DNA from: Bradyrhizobium sp. 1
GTDB lineage: Bacteria; Pseudomonadota; Alphaproteobacteria; Rhizobiales; Xanthobacteraceae
Direction: 5' to 3'
DNA length: 64,000 bases
Assembly (NCBI RefSeq): GCF_023073315.1
Contig: NZ_JADPJH010000037.1
Coordinates: 105,299 to 169,298, forward strand
Position numbers and translations under genes: made by a program. Below are positions 34,530 through 43,873 of this stretch, in pieces (the stretch's first letter is position 1; every line of letters begins with the position of its first letter). The notes beneath the pieces were generated by a model. The model was not told where the DNA came from and did not search any database. It saw only the letters and a list, made by a program, of their open reading frames with translations.

Positions 34530-37500
34530 ATGACGAACAGCAGGAATATTCGAGGTATGGCGGCAGTGCCGGCGCAGGGAGCTTCGCTTCCCGCCGACGG
34601 CTGCGGTCCCGGCGGCGCTCAATCCTACGACGGGCGCCTGTATCGAGAGGCAATGGCAAGGAATACGTCGCCCCAGGATTACAATCGGGATCTCGATCGG
34701 CGCGGCGGCCAACCAGAGCCGCAGGAATGGGACGACGCCGACTGGGATCCGGATCAGGAAGCGGCGGCGGGCCATCGGGCGCGCCGGCTGCTGTCGCGTT
34801 CCAATTCGGGCTTCCATCGCTTTGGTGACGGGTTCGGGTCGGTGCGGCGTTGGCTGGGCGGTGGCCGCTGGCTGAAGCGGCTGGTCATCGTGGTCGGGGC
34901 TCTCGCCGTCATCTTCGTCGGCTGTTTCGGTGCGCTGTGGTGGCGGCTTGGCGCCGGTCCCATCAATCTGGATATCGCAACGCCCTGGCTGGCGGCGGCG
35001 ATCGAGGACAATATCGGTCACGGCAATACGGTCGAGGTCGGCGGCACCCAGATCGAGCGGGCCGGACGGGTGCGCATCGCCGTCCGCATCCGCGACATCG
35101 TCGTGCGCGACCACGACCATGCCATCGTCGCCACCGCGCCGAAGGCCGAGGTCAAGCTGTCGGGGGCGGGTCTCCTGATGGGGCACCTGCGCGCCGAAAG
35201 CCTCAACCTCGTCGATGCCGAGCTTGCGATCCGGATCGCCCCTGACGGGACCGTCACGGTGTCCGCCGGCGACACGGCCAAGCCGCTCGCGACCGGCGTC
35301 GCGTCGAAGAAGGAAGCGGGCCTGCCGCCGACATTCCCGCGCAACGGGGTGCCGCCGCCGCCATTCGGGACGGCGCCCGCAACGCCCGACGCGTCGCAAG
35401 CCGCCCCGCAGGCAGCCGCGCAGAGCGGCATTCTTCAGGGCCTCGACTGGCTCGACAGTCTGAGCATGACCGGCCTCGACGGTCAGAACCTCAACGAGAT
35501 CGGTCTGAAGAACGGCAATCTGATCGTCGACGATCAGCAGCGCGGCAGCAAATGGTCGTTCGAGAACATCACGCTCAGCCTGCGCCGGCCGAGCCATGGC
35601 GGCGTCACGCTCAGTCTCGGCGAGGAGGGCGTGCGCCCGTGGATGCTGCGCGCCACGATCGGCCCCGTCGAGAACGGCGTGCGCTCGGTCGACATCCGCG
35701 CCGACAAGCTCTCGACCGCCAACCTCCTGCTGGCGCTGCGGGTGAAGGATCTCACCTATACCGCCGATCTGCCGCTGACCGGCGAGCTCAAGGGCGAGCT
35801 GGGCCGCGACGGCGTGCCGACGTTCTTCCGCGGCAAGATCACGACCGGCGCGGGCAAGATCATCGATACCGATACGCCCGACTATCCGATGGCGATCGAC
35901 TCCGCCGAGATCAATGTCGAGTGGGACGCCAACCGGCGCGTGCTGGTCGCGCCGTTCAAGATTCTCTCGGGCGCCAACCGTCTGACGCTTCTGGCGCATC
36001 TCGAACCGCCGAATGGCAGCATCAACGACTGGCAGCTCGGCTTCAGCGGTGGATCGATCCTCCTCGGCGGTATCGACAACGAGCCGCCACTCGTCTTCAA
36101 CCGTATTGCGATCGGCTTCCGCTTCGACACCGACCACAAGCGCCTGCTGCTGACGCAGGCCGATATCAGCAATGGCGAGATCGGCGTCGCCGGCACCGGC
36201 GCCATCGACTATTCCGGCGAGCCGCGGCTGACGCTGGGTTTTGCAGGAACGCCGATGTCGGCCTCCGCGCTGAAGCGGATGTGGCCGACGCTCGTCGTTC
36301 CGGAGTTGCGCGAATGGGTGATCGAGCGGATCGAGCGCGGTACGCTCCAGCGCATCGAGATCGGTATCAATTCGCCGACGAAGAATCTTCCGCGCAAGGG
36401 CCCGCCGATCCCCGATGACGGTCTGTCGGTCAACATCGTGGCGAGCGGCGTCGCGGTCCGCCCGGTGGATGGCATGCCTGTCGTGCACGACGCCGATTTG
36501 AAGGCGCGCGTGACCGGGCGTACTGCGACCGTGACGATCGGGCAGGGCATTGCCGAGACCCCGGCGGGCCGCAAGATCACGATCTCCGACTTCACCTTCG
36601 AGGTGCCTGATATGGCGCCCAAACCATCGCCGTCACGTGTCAGGTTCCGCGTCGACGGGCCGGTGCCGGCGGCGGCCGAGATGCTCTCCAACGATCGCCT
36701 GAGCGATCTGTCGTCGACCGCTATCGACCCCAACACCAGCAAGGGGACGTTCTCGGCGAACATCCAGCTCGCCATGCCGGTGACGGGTGGATTGACCAAG
36801 GCGGACACGGTCTACGCCGTCACCGCCGACCTCAACGGTTTTGCCGCGGACAAGCTGGTGATGAACCAGAAGCTCGAGGCCAACAACCTCAAGATCGCCG
36901 CGAACAACCAGGGCTATCAGGTCAAGGGTGACGTCAAGATCAACGGGCAGGCCGCCTCGCTCGACTATCGCAAGCCGGCCGAGGGCGATGCGGACGTCAA
37001 GCTGCAGACGACGCTGGACGATGCCGCTCGCGCACGTCTCGGCTTCGACCTCAGCCCCGCCGTGAGCGGATCGCTGCCGATCAAGGTGTCCGGCAAGATC
37101 GCCGGCGGTCCCGACGCGACGACCAAGCTCGGCATCGAGGCCGACCTGACCTCGGTCAGGCTCGACAATATCCTCCCGGGTTGGGTCAAGCTGCCAGGCA
37201 AGTCGGGCAAAGCCAGCTTCAAGGTGGTGCCGACAGCGCAATCGACGCGGCTCGAGGACATCGTCATCGAAGGCGGCGGCGCCTCGATCAAGGGCTCGCT
37301 CGAGGTCGATCCGAACGGCGACCTCATCAATGCGAACTTCCCGACCTATTCGCCGTCCGACGGTGACAAGGCTTCGCTGAAGGTCGAGCGCGGCCAGGAC
37401 GGCGTGGTCAAGGGCACGATGCGCGGCGACGTGTTCGACGGTCGCGGCTTCCTGAAATCGGCGATCTCGGGCAATTCCAAGGACGATTCCAAGAACAAGA

Positions 37501-38366
37501 TGAAGAACGTCGATTTCGACATCGACGTGAAGCTCGGCGCGGTCGCCGGCTTCAACGGCGAAGCGATGCGCAGCGTCGATGCCAAGATGTCGCGGCGGAG
37601 CGGGGCCATCAAGGCCTTCACGCTGAACGGCAAGATAGGCAAGGACACGCCGGTTGCCGCCGATTTGCGCGGCGGCCGCGCCCAGGGCAACCGCGAGGTA
37701 ATCTATCTCCAGACCAACGACGCCGGTGCGCTGCTGCGCTTCACCGACACCTACACCAAGGCGATCGGTGGCCAGATGGTCGTGGCGATGGAGCCGCCGT
37801 CGTCGGAACCAAGCGCCTCGCGCGAGGGCCTCATCAACGTGCGCGACTTCACGGTGAAGGGTGAGGCTCAGCTTGAGCGCGTCGCGGCAGGCGCACCCAA
37901 CGGCACCGGGAACGGGGTTTCCTTCAGCGCGTTGCGTGCGGAGTTTACCCGTCAGAACGGTGCGCTCACCGTTCGCGATGGCGTGGTCAAAGGGCCGATG
38001 GTCGGCGCCACCATCGAGGGCTCGATCGACTATCCCGGCAACCAGGTCTGCATGAGCGGCACCTTCGTGCCGATGTACGGGTTGAACAACATGTTCGGAC
38101 AGATTCCGGTACTCGGGTTGTTCCTTGGTGGGGGCGATAAAGAGGGACTGATCGGCGTGACCTACGAGGTCGTCGGCACGCCGGCCGCGCCCGTGATGCG
38201 CGTCAATCCGATCTCGGCGATATTTCCCGGCGTGACTCGGAAGATCATGGAATTCAACACCGGCAAGCAGAACACGCCGTTCGAGGAATTCCCCTCGCAG
38301 TCGAACGACGGTTCGACCGGATCGACGCGCCAGCTTTCGAGCGGCTGCAGTCTCGCGCGGCGGTAG
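34530..38366 (+). CDS. Large AsmA-like / DUF3971 (YhdP-type) membrane-anchored protein
   Basis: The protein has 1278 residues from ATG 34530; an internal ATG at 34653 (MARNTSPQDYNRDL) is an alternative start. A polar N-terminus is followed by a single membrane helix (RLVIVVGALAVIFVGCFGALW), then more than 1100 residues of beta-rich repeats that end in an AsmA_2/DUF3971 C-terminal segment (GTFVPMYGLNNMFGQIPVLG, LIGVTYEVVGTPAAPVMRVNP). AsmA/YhdP/TamB proteins form long hydrophobic grooves that bridge inner and outer membranes and carry phospholipid. The C-terminal ten residues end SSGCSLARR. It is divergent from bcp. Confidence 0.85.
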   Translation: MTNSRNIRGMAAVPAQGASLPADGCGPGGAQSYDGRLYREAMARNTSPQDYNRDLDRRGGQPEPQEWDDADWDPDQEAAAGHRARRLLSRSNSGFHRFGDGFGSVRRWLGGGRWLKRLVIVVGALAVIFVGCFGALWWRLGAGPINLDIATPWLAAAIEDNIGHGNTVEVGGTQIERAGRVRIAVRIRDIVVRDHDHAIVATAPKAEVKLSGAGLLMGHLRAESLNLVDAELAIRIAPDGTVTVSAGDTAKPLATGVASKKEAGLPPTFPRNGVPPPPFGTAPATPDASQAAPQAAAQSGILQGLDWLDSLSMTGLDGQNLNEIGLKNGNLIVDDQQRGSKWSFENITLSLRRPSHGGVTLSLGEEGVRPWMLRATIGPVENGVRSVDIRADKLSTANLLLALRVKDLTYTADLPLTGELKGELGRDGVPTFFRGKITTGAGKIIDTDTPDYPMAIDSAEINVEWDANRRVLVAPFKILSGANRLTLLAHLEPPNGSINDWQLGFSGGSILLGGIDNEPPLVFNRIAIGFRFDTDHKRLLLTQADISNGEIGVAGTGAIDYSGEPRLTLGFAGTPMSASALKRMWPTLVVPELREWVIERIERGTLQRIEIGINSPTKNLPRKGPPIPDDGLSVNIVASGVAVRPVDGMPVVHDADLKARVTGRTATVTIGQGIAETPAGRKITISDFTFEVPDMAPKPSPSRVRFRVDGPVPAAAEMLSNDRLSDLSSTAIDPNTSKGTFSANIQLAMPVTGGLTKADTVYAVTADLNGFAADKLVMNQKLEANNLKIAANNQGYQVKGDVKINGQAASLDYRKPAEGDADVKLQTTLDDAARARLGFDLSPAVSGSLPIKVSGKIAGGPDATTKLGIEADLTSVRLDNILPGWVKLPGKSGKASFKVVPTAQSTRLEDIVIEGGGASIKGSLEVDPNGDLINANFPTYSPSDGDKASLKVERGQDGVVKGTMRGDVFDGRGFLKSAISGNSKDDSKNKMKNVDFDIDVKLGAVAGFNGEAMRSVDAKMSRRSGAIKAFTLNGKIGKDTPVAADLRGGRAQGNREVIYLQTNDAGALLRFTDTYTKAIGGQMVVAMEPPSSEPSASREGLINVRDFTVKGEAQLERVAAGAPNGTGNGVSFSALRAEFTRQNGALTVRDGVVKGPMVGATIEGSIDYPGNQVCMSGTFVPMYGLNNMFGQIPVLGLFLGGGDKEGLIGVTYEVVGTPAAPVMRVNPISAIFPGVTRKIMEFNTGKQNTPFEEFPSQSNDGSTGSTRQLSSGCSLARR

Positions 38367-38381
38367 CAGCGGATGCTCCCG

Positions 38382-38420
38382 ACGTCGTCATGCCCGGGCT
38401 CGTCCCGGGCATGACGACGT
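38382..38420. repeat. Palindromic dispersed repeat between convergent genes
   Basis: A 17-bp perfect stem (starting ACGTCGTCATGCCCGGG, 38382-38398) has a 5-base loop and its complement at 38404-38420. This GTCATGCCCGGG palindrome is a repeat I recognise from Bradyrhizobium chromosomes. It may also act as a bidirectional terminator for the AsmA-like gene and the chemoreceptor. Confidence 0.8.
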
Positions 38421-38443
38421 GGAGGTTTGAGCGCTCGTAAGCC

Positions 38444-40135
38444 TTACGCCGCGCGCACGCCCGCGAGGAACGTGCCGACTTCGCCGGAGAGCTGCTCTGC
38501 CTGCTTGGAGAGGTTGCTGGCCGCCGTGAGCACCATGCCGGCGGCGTTGCCGGTCTCGTTCGCCGCGGTGCTGACGACGCCGATATTGGTGGTGACTTCC
38601 TTGGTGGCTTCCGCCGTCTGTGAGACGCTGCGGGCGATCTCGGCGGTGGCGGCACCTTGCTCCTCGATGGCTGCGCCGATCGACGTGGCGATGCGGCTGA
38701 CCTCCTCGATGGTGGCGGTGATGCCGCCGATGGCGTCGACGGCCTCCTTGGTCGCGCCCTGGATCTGCGCGATCTTGTCGCCGATCTCCCGCGTCGCTTC
38801 CGCGGTCTGGCTCGCCAGCGACTTCACTTCGGATGCGACGACGGCAAAGCCACGACCGGCTTCACCGGCGCGGGCGGCCTCGATGGTGGCGTTGAGCGCG
38901 AGCAAATTGGTCTGTGCTGCGATGCTGGAGATCAACTCCGCGACGTGTTCGATCTGCTGGGCGCCGTCGGAGAGGGCGCGCACGATGGTGTCGGTGCGGC
39001 GCGCGCTGTCGACGGCGCGTCCCGTGACTTCGGCGGACTGCGCAACCTGACGGCTGATCTCGGTGATGGAGGAGGAGAGCTCCTCGGCGGCGGCCGCAAC
39101 CGTCTGGACGCGCTGGCTGGCTTCGGTGGCAGCGGATCCGACCACGGCGGCGCGACGGTTGGTGCCCTCGGCGGTGGACGACATCGATTTGGCGGTGGTC
39201 TCCAGCTCACCCGAGCCGGAGGCCATCAAGCCGACGAGCTGGCCGACGGAGGCATCAAAACGGTCGGCGAGCGAGATCAGGGCGTCGCGCTTCTCCTGCT
39301 CGTTGCGGGTCTTGGCTGCGACTTGCTCGGCCTCCAGGTTGCGCGCCGTCAGCGCGGTTTGCCTGAGCACTTCGAGCGTCTCGGCCATGCGGCCGATCTC
39401 GTCGCCACGATCGGTTTCCGCGACCGGCTGGTCGATGGCGCCTTCGGAAATCTCCTGCATGCGGGTCTTCTGACGGTCGAGCGCGCCGAGCACGTCACGG
39501 GCGATCAGCCAGGACAGCGTCGCCATCAGCAGCATCAGGCCGAGGCCGACCGCGGCGAGCTCCAGCGTCAGCGCGCGGACGTCCGCGTCGATGTCGTCGA
39601 CATAGAGGCCGTAGCTGATGGTCGCGTTCCAGGGCGCGAATTTGCGCGCGAACACGGTCTTGCGCACCGCTTCAGTCTGACCGGGACGAGGATAAAGATA
39701 GGAGGCCACGCCGCCGCCATTTTGATCGCCGGCCTTGAGGATCGCATCAGCGATGAGAACGCCATTGGCGTCGATCGCGCCGGTGATCTTGCCTTCGAGC
39801 TGCTGGTTCGCGCCGTTGACGAGGAGGGAGGTGTCGGCGTTGTAGACCACCGGATAGCCCTGGCCGCCGTTGAAGCTCATGCGCCGTCCGCGCATGTGGA
39901 ACTGGGCCTTGGCTTCGGCCTGCGTCAGCTTGCCGGCGGTGACGTCGTCCTGCACCGACTGGGCCAGGTTGTAGAGCATGTCGACCGCGGTCTTCATCTG
40001 CTGGACCCGGTCCTCCATCATGCGGCTCTTGCTGAGGAAGGCTGATACCGCGATGATGGCCGTAACTGTGAGAGCCGCAAGGCAGACCATGCTGGTGAGC
40101 TTGGTGCGGATCTTCATGTGGCTCAGCAGCTTCAT
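38444..40135 (-). CDS. Methyl-accepting chemotaxis protein with Cache-type sensor
   Basis: The protein has 563 residues. The order is TM1 (about 10-33), a periplasmic single-Cache domain (sCache_2-like, with RRMSFNGGQGYPVVYN and WNATISYGLYVDDIDAD), TM2 (about 188-210), HAMP (MQEISEGAIDQPVAETDRGD), and the cytoplasmic signalling domain with its tip SSIAAQTNLLALNATIEAARAGE. There is no C-terminal CheR/CheB pentapeptide. It senses a small ligand, probably a carboxylate judging from Cache relatives, and controls CheA. No che genes lie nearby, so it works with a system elsewhere. Confidence 0.92.
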   Translation of the reverse strand: MKLLSHMKIRTKLTSMVCLAALTVTAIIAVSAFLSKSRMMEDRVQQMKTAVDMLYNLAQSVQDDVTAGKLTQAEAKAQFHMRGRRMSFNGGQGYPVVYNADTSLLVNGANQQLEGKITGAIDANGVLIADAILKAGDQNGGGVASYLYPRPGQTEAVRKTVFARKFAPWNATISYGLYVDDIDADVRALTLELAAVGLGLMLLMATLSWLIARDVLGALDRQKTRMQEISEGAIDQPVAETDRGDEIGRMAETLEVLRQTALTARNLEAEQVAAKTRNEQEKRDALISLADRFDASVGQLVGLMASGSGELETTAKSMSSTAEGTNRRAAVVGSAATEASQRVQTVAAAAEELSSSITEISRQVAQSAEVTGRAVDSARRTDTIVRALSDGAQQIEHVAELISSIAAQTNLLALNATIEAARAGEAGRGFAVVASEVKSLASQTAEATREIGDKIAQIQGATKEAVDAIGGITATIEEVSRIATSIGAAIEEQGAATAEIARSVSQTAEATKEVTTNIGVVSTAANETGNAAGMVLTAASNLSKQAEQLSGEVGTFLAGVRAA

Positions 40136-40353
40136 CGCAGCCTCTACGGAATGGTTATTATTGCCCGCATCGGTAGCATGAAGTTCTTACCAATCATGAA
40201 CATAGCCATGCGGCGGCCCGTCGCGCAGCACAGCGTTCGCAGCCTTATGCGCAATCTTGCAGGCGAACGGGCATGTTCCGGCACGCGCCAGCGCGCAGGC
40301 CGGCGAAGATCGATCTCGGACTTTTGTGGTCATCGAGCTCTGCCGGAGCGGCC

Positions 40354-40440
40354 ATGAACCGATTCGTTCACCGCCTCATCATGTCCGTGCTGCTCGCAGC
40401 GGCCCTCGTCCTGATCTGGAACGTGCTTGGCTCGCGGTAG
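40354..40440 (+). CDS. Possible 28-aa single-helix membrane peptide
   Basis: ATG 40354 opens 28 codons: a basic start (MNRFVHRL) and one hydrophobic helix (IMSVLLAAALVLIWNVLG) ending SR. CGGAG lies about 7 bases upstream. Intergenic frames this short are common by chance, so the hydrophobic composition and ribosome site are the only support. It lies between the divergent chemoreceptor promoter and the convergent doxX gene. No family is recognised. Confidence 0.35.
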   Translation: MNRFVHRLIMSVLLAAALVLIWNVLGSR

Positions 40441-40516
40441 TCGGCACCGGCAAGGCTGCCGGCACCATCCGTTACTTGTGCGTTAATTGCGTGCGAATGC
40501 GCCGCTGGTCGAATCG

Positions 40517-40921
40517 CTAGTCCTTGCCCATCGCCGCATCGGCGCTGACCGAGCCGCCGCCGGCCGCCGAAAGATAGAGGCAGGCGAAGCAGAACAGGAT
40601 CGCGGCGGTGCCGCCATTGAGCAGCGGCAGGAATACCGGCGTCTCGCCCTTGAGCATGTGGCCCATGAAGTAGGCGAAGGCCATTTCACCGGAGAGGATG
40701 AAAGCGGCGAGGCGCGTGAACAGGCCGATCATCAGGAGTGCGCCGAGCACGAGCTCCAGCGTGCCGGCCGCATAAATCAGCGGCGGGATGTTCGCGAAGT
40801 AGGGGAGCACCGGAAACTTGAACAGCTTCGCGACGCCGTACTGGAACAGCAAGAGGCCGGTGACGAAGCGAAACAGGCTCAAGAGAACCGGTTGAAAGCG
40901 AACGAGATAGGGAAAGTTCAT
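40517..40921 (-). CDS. DoxX family membrane protein
   Basis: The protein has 134 residues from ATG 40921, with GGAGGG about 10 bases upstream; a longer frame to 40993 is unsupported. There are four transmembrane helices with LLSLFRFVTGLLLFQYGVAKLF at the first, the typical DoxX opening, and GTLELVLGALLMIGLFTRLAA at the second and third. DoxX proteins are small inner-membrane proteins linked to redox or sulfur chemistry, but the role here is unknown. Confidence 0.85.
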   Translation of the reverse strand: MNFPYLVRFQPVLLSLFRFVTGLLLFQYGVAKLFKFPVLPYFANIPPLIYAAGTLELVLGALLMIGLFTRLAAFILSGEMAFAYFMGHMLKGETPVFLPLLNGGTAAILFCFACLYLSAAGGGSVSADAAMGKD

Positions 40922-41000
40922 TGGTTTGTGCCCTCCATCCAATGCGCGACTTGGACCGTATTCAGTTCCGCCCCGCAAGCCACCCCGAACCAATCCGCGC

Positions 41001-41014
41001 TGACATTTTTGTCA
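41001..41014. promoter_or_regulatory. Palindrome upstream of doxX
   Basis: TGACA-TTTT-TGTCA is a perfect inverted repeat about 80 bases upstream of the doxX start, followed by a further TGTAGGACAAAA. It may be an operator; the regulator is unknown. Confidence 0.35.
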
Positions 41015-41140
41015 TGTAGGACAAAACACCGCAGTTCGTCCCTTCAATCCGATTGCGTCGAATTTTTTCGCACGCCGCGTCCGGTGCGCCGTCCGTAATT
41101 TCCCAGTGACACCGAGGGATGCAGGTTACGTCGGGGAGAC

Positions 41141-42400
41141 TTACTCCCGCAAGGCGGGGACGATCAGGAATGGAATCATTCCGAGGATCACGCTCGCAAG
41201 TGCGAAGACGAGCAGGAGATTGTAGCCGTGGGTGACGTCGTGGATGAGGCCGCCGCTCCATGAGCCGAAGGCCGAGCCCAATCCGCTGCCGATCGAGATG
41301 GTGCCGAAGATCGTACCGACCCGCTTGCCGCGAAATATCTTCATTGCGGTCGCGGTGATCAGCGGGCCGCGCGAGCCCATCATGCTGCCGAAGCAGACGA
41401 CGAAGCCGGTCAGCAGGATGATGTTCGGATAATACTGCAGCAGCCAGAGCAGGAAGATGCCGAGGATCGAGATCGCGTAGCTGAGCAGCACCGACGGCCG
41501 GCGCCCGATCAGCCCGTCGAGCGCGGAGACCCCCAACATGCCGAACACCAGCACGACGCCCGAAAAGCCCCAGGCGGTGGCGGCCTGGAGCGGCGGAAAG
41601 CCGGCATCGATGAGATAGGCCACGATCTGGGCTGCGATCGCATACATGCCGACGGCGGTGAAAAAGAAGGTCGAGAACAGCGCCCAGAAAGCATGGTGGC
41701 GCATTGCACTCACCAGCGTCCAGCCGTTGTCGATGAAATCCGGATCGGTCTTCTTGGCGACATGCGGCGAACCCGAAGCGAACAAGCGCCACGGCAACAG
41801 CATCAGCGGCACCAGAAGGCCCAATGTGGCCAAGCCGAACAGCTGGTAGGTCTCGCGCCAGCCGAGATGATCGATCAGGAGCTGCGAGGCCGGCAGCAGC
41901 GCCAGCACGCCGCCGCCCATCGCTGAATACACCACCGCCATCGCGGTCGGCAGCTTCGGTCCGAACCAGCGGCCGAGCAGGATCGAGTTTGGGACATTGC
42001 CGATGAAGGCGACGCCGATGCCGACGCAGATGCCGATCGAAAGCTGGAATTGCCAGAGCGCTTGTGCATGGGCGGCGATCAGGAAGGCCGAGCCGAGCAG
42101 CAGCAGGCCAAGCGCATACACGATACGTGGGCCGGAATGATCGAACAGGCGCCCGACCAGCGGCGCGGTCAGCCCGCTGATGAGCCAGGTCAGCGAATAG
42201 ATCGACACGACTTGCGCGCGATCCCAGCCGAAATTCTCGGAGATCGGCTTGAGGAAGACCGTGAAGCTCTCGCTCAGACCGCGCCCGAGAACCGCGAGCG
42301 TGAAGCACAGCGCGAGTACGACGAGCGCGGTTCGCACGGCGCCTTGCTGCGCGGCAGCCGCACGTTCAGCGCCATTTTCCCTGGCCGTGTTCTGATCCAT
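41141..42400 (-). CDS. Major facilitator superfamily transporter (monocarboxylate/oxalate-formate-like group)
   Basis: The protein has 419 residues with twelve predicted membrane helices. The helix 1-3 region includes FTVFLKPISENFGWDRAQVVSIYSL (only the start is quoted) and GLTAPLVGRLFDHSGPR, the MFS loop 2-3 motif in the variant seen in the oxalate/formate and monocarboxylate branches. A central cytoplasmic loop separates two six-helix halves. It is an inner-membrane uptake or exchange carrier for a small organic anion (inference). It is downstream of tyrS on the same strand, with a strong hairpin between them, so it probably has its own promoter. Confidence 0.85.
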   Translation of the reverse strand: MDQNTARENGAERAAAAQQGAVRTALVVLALCFTLAVLGRGLSESFTVFLKPISENFGWDRAQVVSIYSLTWLISGLTAPLVGRLFDHSGPRIVYALGLLLLGSAFLIAAHAQALWQFQLSIGICVGIGVAFIGNVPNSILLGRWFGPKLPTAMAVVYSAMGGGVLALLPASQLLIDHLGWRETYQLFGLATLGLLVPLMLLPWRLFASGSPHVAKKTDPDFIDNGWTLVSAMRHHAFWALFSTFFFTAVGMYAIAAQIVAYLIDAGFPPLQAATAWGFSGVVLVFGMLGVSALDGLIGRRPSVLLSYAISILGIFLLWLLQYYPNIILLTGFVVCFGSMMGSRGPLITATAMKIFRGKRVGTIFGTISIGSGLGSAFGSWSGGLIHDVTHGYNLLLVFALASVILGMIPFLIVPALRE

Positions 42401-42404
42401 TGCG

Positions 42405-42436
42405 TGTCAGGGAGCGCGCTTCGGCGCGCCCTGACA
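42405..42436 (-). terminator. Strong hairpin after tyrS
   Basis: TGTCAGGG-A-GCGCGC, loop TTCG, GCGCGCCCTGACA: a 14-bp stem with one bulged A and a four-base loop. There is no T-run, so it is either a Rho-type or processing structure rather than a classic terminator. Confidence 0.5.
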
Positions 42437-42456
42437 AGCATCAAAAGCTCATACGC

Positions 42457-43710
42457 CTATGCAGGCCTGATGAGGACGTGCTTCTTCTTGCCGAACGACA
42501 GCTTGATCACGCCCTCCGGCGTCAGGCTGGCCGCCGAGAGCGCCATCTTCTCGTCGGTGACGGGCTCGTCGTTGACGCGCAGGCCGCCGCCCTTGATCTG
42601 GCGCCGCGCCTCGCCATTGGAGGCAACGAGGCCCGCCTTGACGAAGGCGTTGAGTACGCCGAGGCCGGCATCCAGTTCGCCGCGCGGAATTTCCACGGTC
42701 GGGAGAGTCTCCGCCAGTGCGCCTTCCTCAAACGTGCGGCGCGCGGTTTCGGCCGCTTCGTTCGCGGCGTCGCGGCCGTGCAGCAGTGCGGTCGCCTCAG
42801 TGGCGAGCACCTTCTTGGCCTCGTTGATCTCGGAGCCGCCAAGCGCCTCGAGCTTCCTGATCTCGCTCATCGGCATCGTCGTGAACAGTTTCAGGAACTT
42901 GCCGACGTCGGCGTCCTCGGTGTTGCGCCAGTACTGCCAGAAATCATAAGGCGAGAACTGGTCGGCGTTGAGCCAGACCGCGCCTTGCGCGGTCTTGCCC
43001 ATCTTGGCGCCCGAGGCCGTCGTCAGCAGCGGCGTCGTCAGCGCGAACAACTGATGCGTGCCCATGCGGCGGCCGAGATCGACGCCCATGATGATGTTGC
43101 CCCACTGGTCCGAACCGCCCATCTGAAGCTGGCAGCCGGTGCGCTTCGCGAGCTCGACGAAGTCATAGGCCTGGCAGACCATGTAGTTGAACTCGATGAA
43201 GCTCATCTCGTGCTCGCGCTCGAGGCGCAGGCGCACGGAGTCCATGGTCAGCATGCGGTTGACCGAGAAATGCCGGCCGACGTCGCGCAGCATCTCGATC
43301 CAGTTCAGCTTGGTCAGCCACTCGGCATTGTCGAGCATGATGGCGTCGCTCTTGCCATCGCCATAGCGCAGCACCTTCGCGAACACACCGCGGATCGATT
43401 CCTTGTTAGACTCGATCTCGGCAACGGTGCGGATCGCGCGCGTCTCGTCCTTGCCGGAGGGATCGCCGACCATGGTGGTGCCGCCACCCATCAGCGTGAT
43501 CGGCTTGTTGCCGGACTCCTGGAGCCAGTGCAGCATCATCATGGTCAGATAGTTGCCGATATGCAGCGAGCGGGCGGTGCAATCGTAGCCGACATAGGCG
43601 GTCACTTCGCCCTTGGCGGCGAGCGCGTCCAGCCCCTCGAAATCGGAGCATTGGTGGATGAAACCACGTTCCTGCAGGGTGTTGAGGAAATCCGATTTAA
43701 ATGCAGTCAT
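42457..43710 (-). CDS. tyrS: Tyrosyl-tRNA synthetase
   Basis: The protein has 417 residues. The class I signature HIGN is at residues 50-53 in ARSLHIGNYL, the KMSKS loop appears as AKMGKTAQG at about 235, and a C-terminal S4 RNA-binding domain (ARRQIKGGGLRVNDEPV) follows. It charges tRNA-Tyr in the cytoplasm. The length and arrangement match the TyrRS group of alphaproteobacteria. It is divergent from anmK. Confidence 0.97.
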   Translation of the reverse strand: MTAFKSDFLNTLQERGFIHQCSDFEGLDALAAKGEVTAYVGYDCTARSLHIGNYLTMMMLHWLQESGNKPITLMGGGTTMVGDPSGKDETRAIRTVAEIESNKESIRGVFAKVLRYGDGKSDAIMLDNAEWLTKLNWIEMLRDVGRHFSVNRMLTMDSVRLRLEREHEMSFIEFNYMVCQAYDFVELAKRTGCQLQMGGSDQWGNIIMGVDLGRRMGTHQLFALTTPLLTTASGAKMGKTAQGAVWLNADQFSPYDFWQYWRNTEDADVGKFLKLFTTMPMSEIRKLEALGGSEINEAKKVLATEATALLHGRDAANEAAETARRTFEEGALAETLPTVEIPRGELDAGLGVLNAFVKAGLVASNGEARRQIKGGGLRVNDEPVTDEKMALSAASLTPEGVIKLSFGKKKHVLIRPA

Positions 43711-43822
43711 CTGTCGGCATGCCTGACAATTCTTGGTTTACTGTTTTGGGCGCACTTTAAGGATCTCACGTGGGAACTCGATTGCTGCCCGCCACTTTGG
43801 CCTGTGGCATTATAAGATGTGT

Positions 43823-43853
43823 CCCTCTGGCACAAGATCGGCATGCCAGAGGG
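43823..43853. promoter_or_regulatory. Inverted repeat just upstream of anmK
   Basis: CCCTCTGGCA (43823-43832) and TGCCAGAGGG (43844-43853) form a perfect 10-bp stem with an 11-base loop. It ends 20 bases before the anmK ATG, so it would sit in the 5' leader, close to the ribosome site, or act as an operator. Confidence 0.5.
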
Positions 43854-43873
43854 TCTCTTGAGGACGCTGATCC

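Noticed and set aside
34362..36488. Upstream extension of the bcp frame on the minus strand (935 codons in total)
   Set aside because: The part beyond 34361 is antisense to the AsmA-like gene and has shadow-type composition. The Bcp start at 34361 has a ribosome site.
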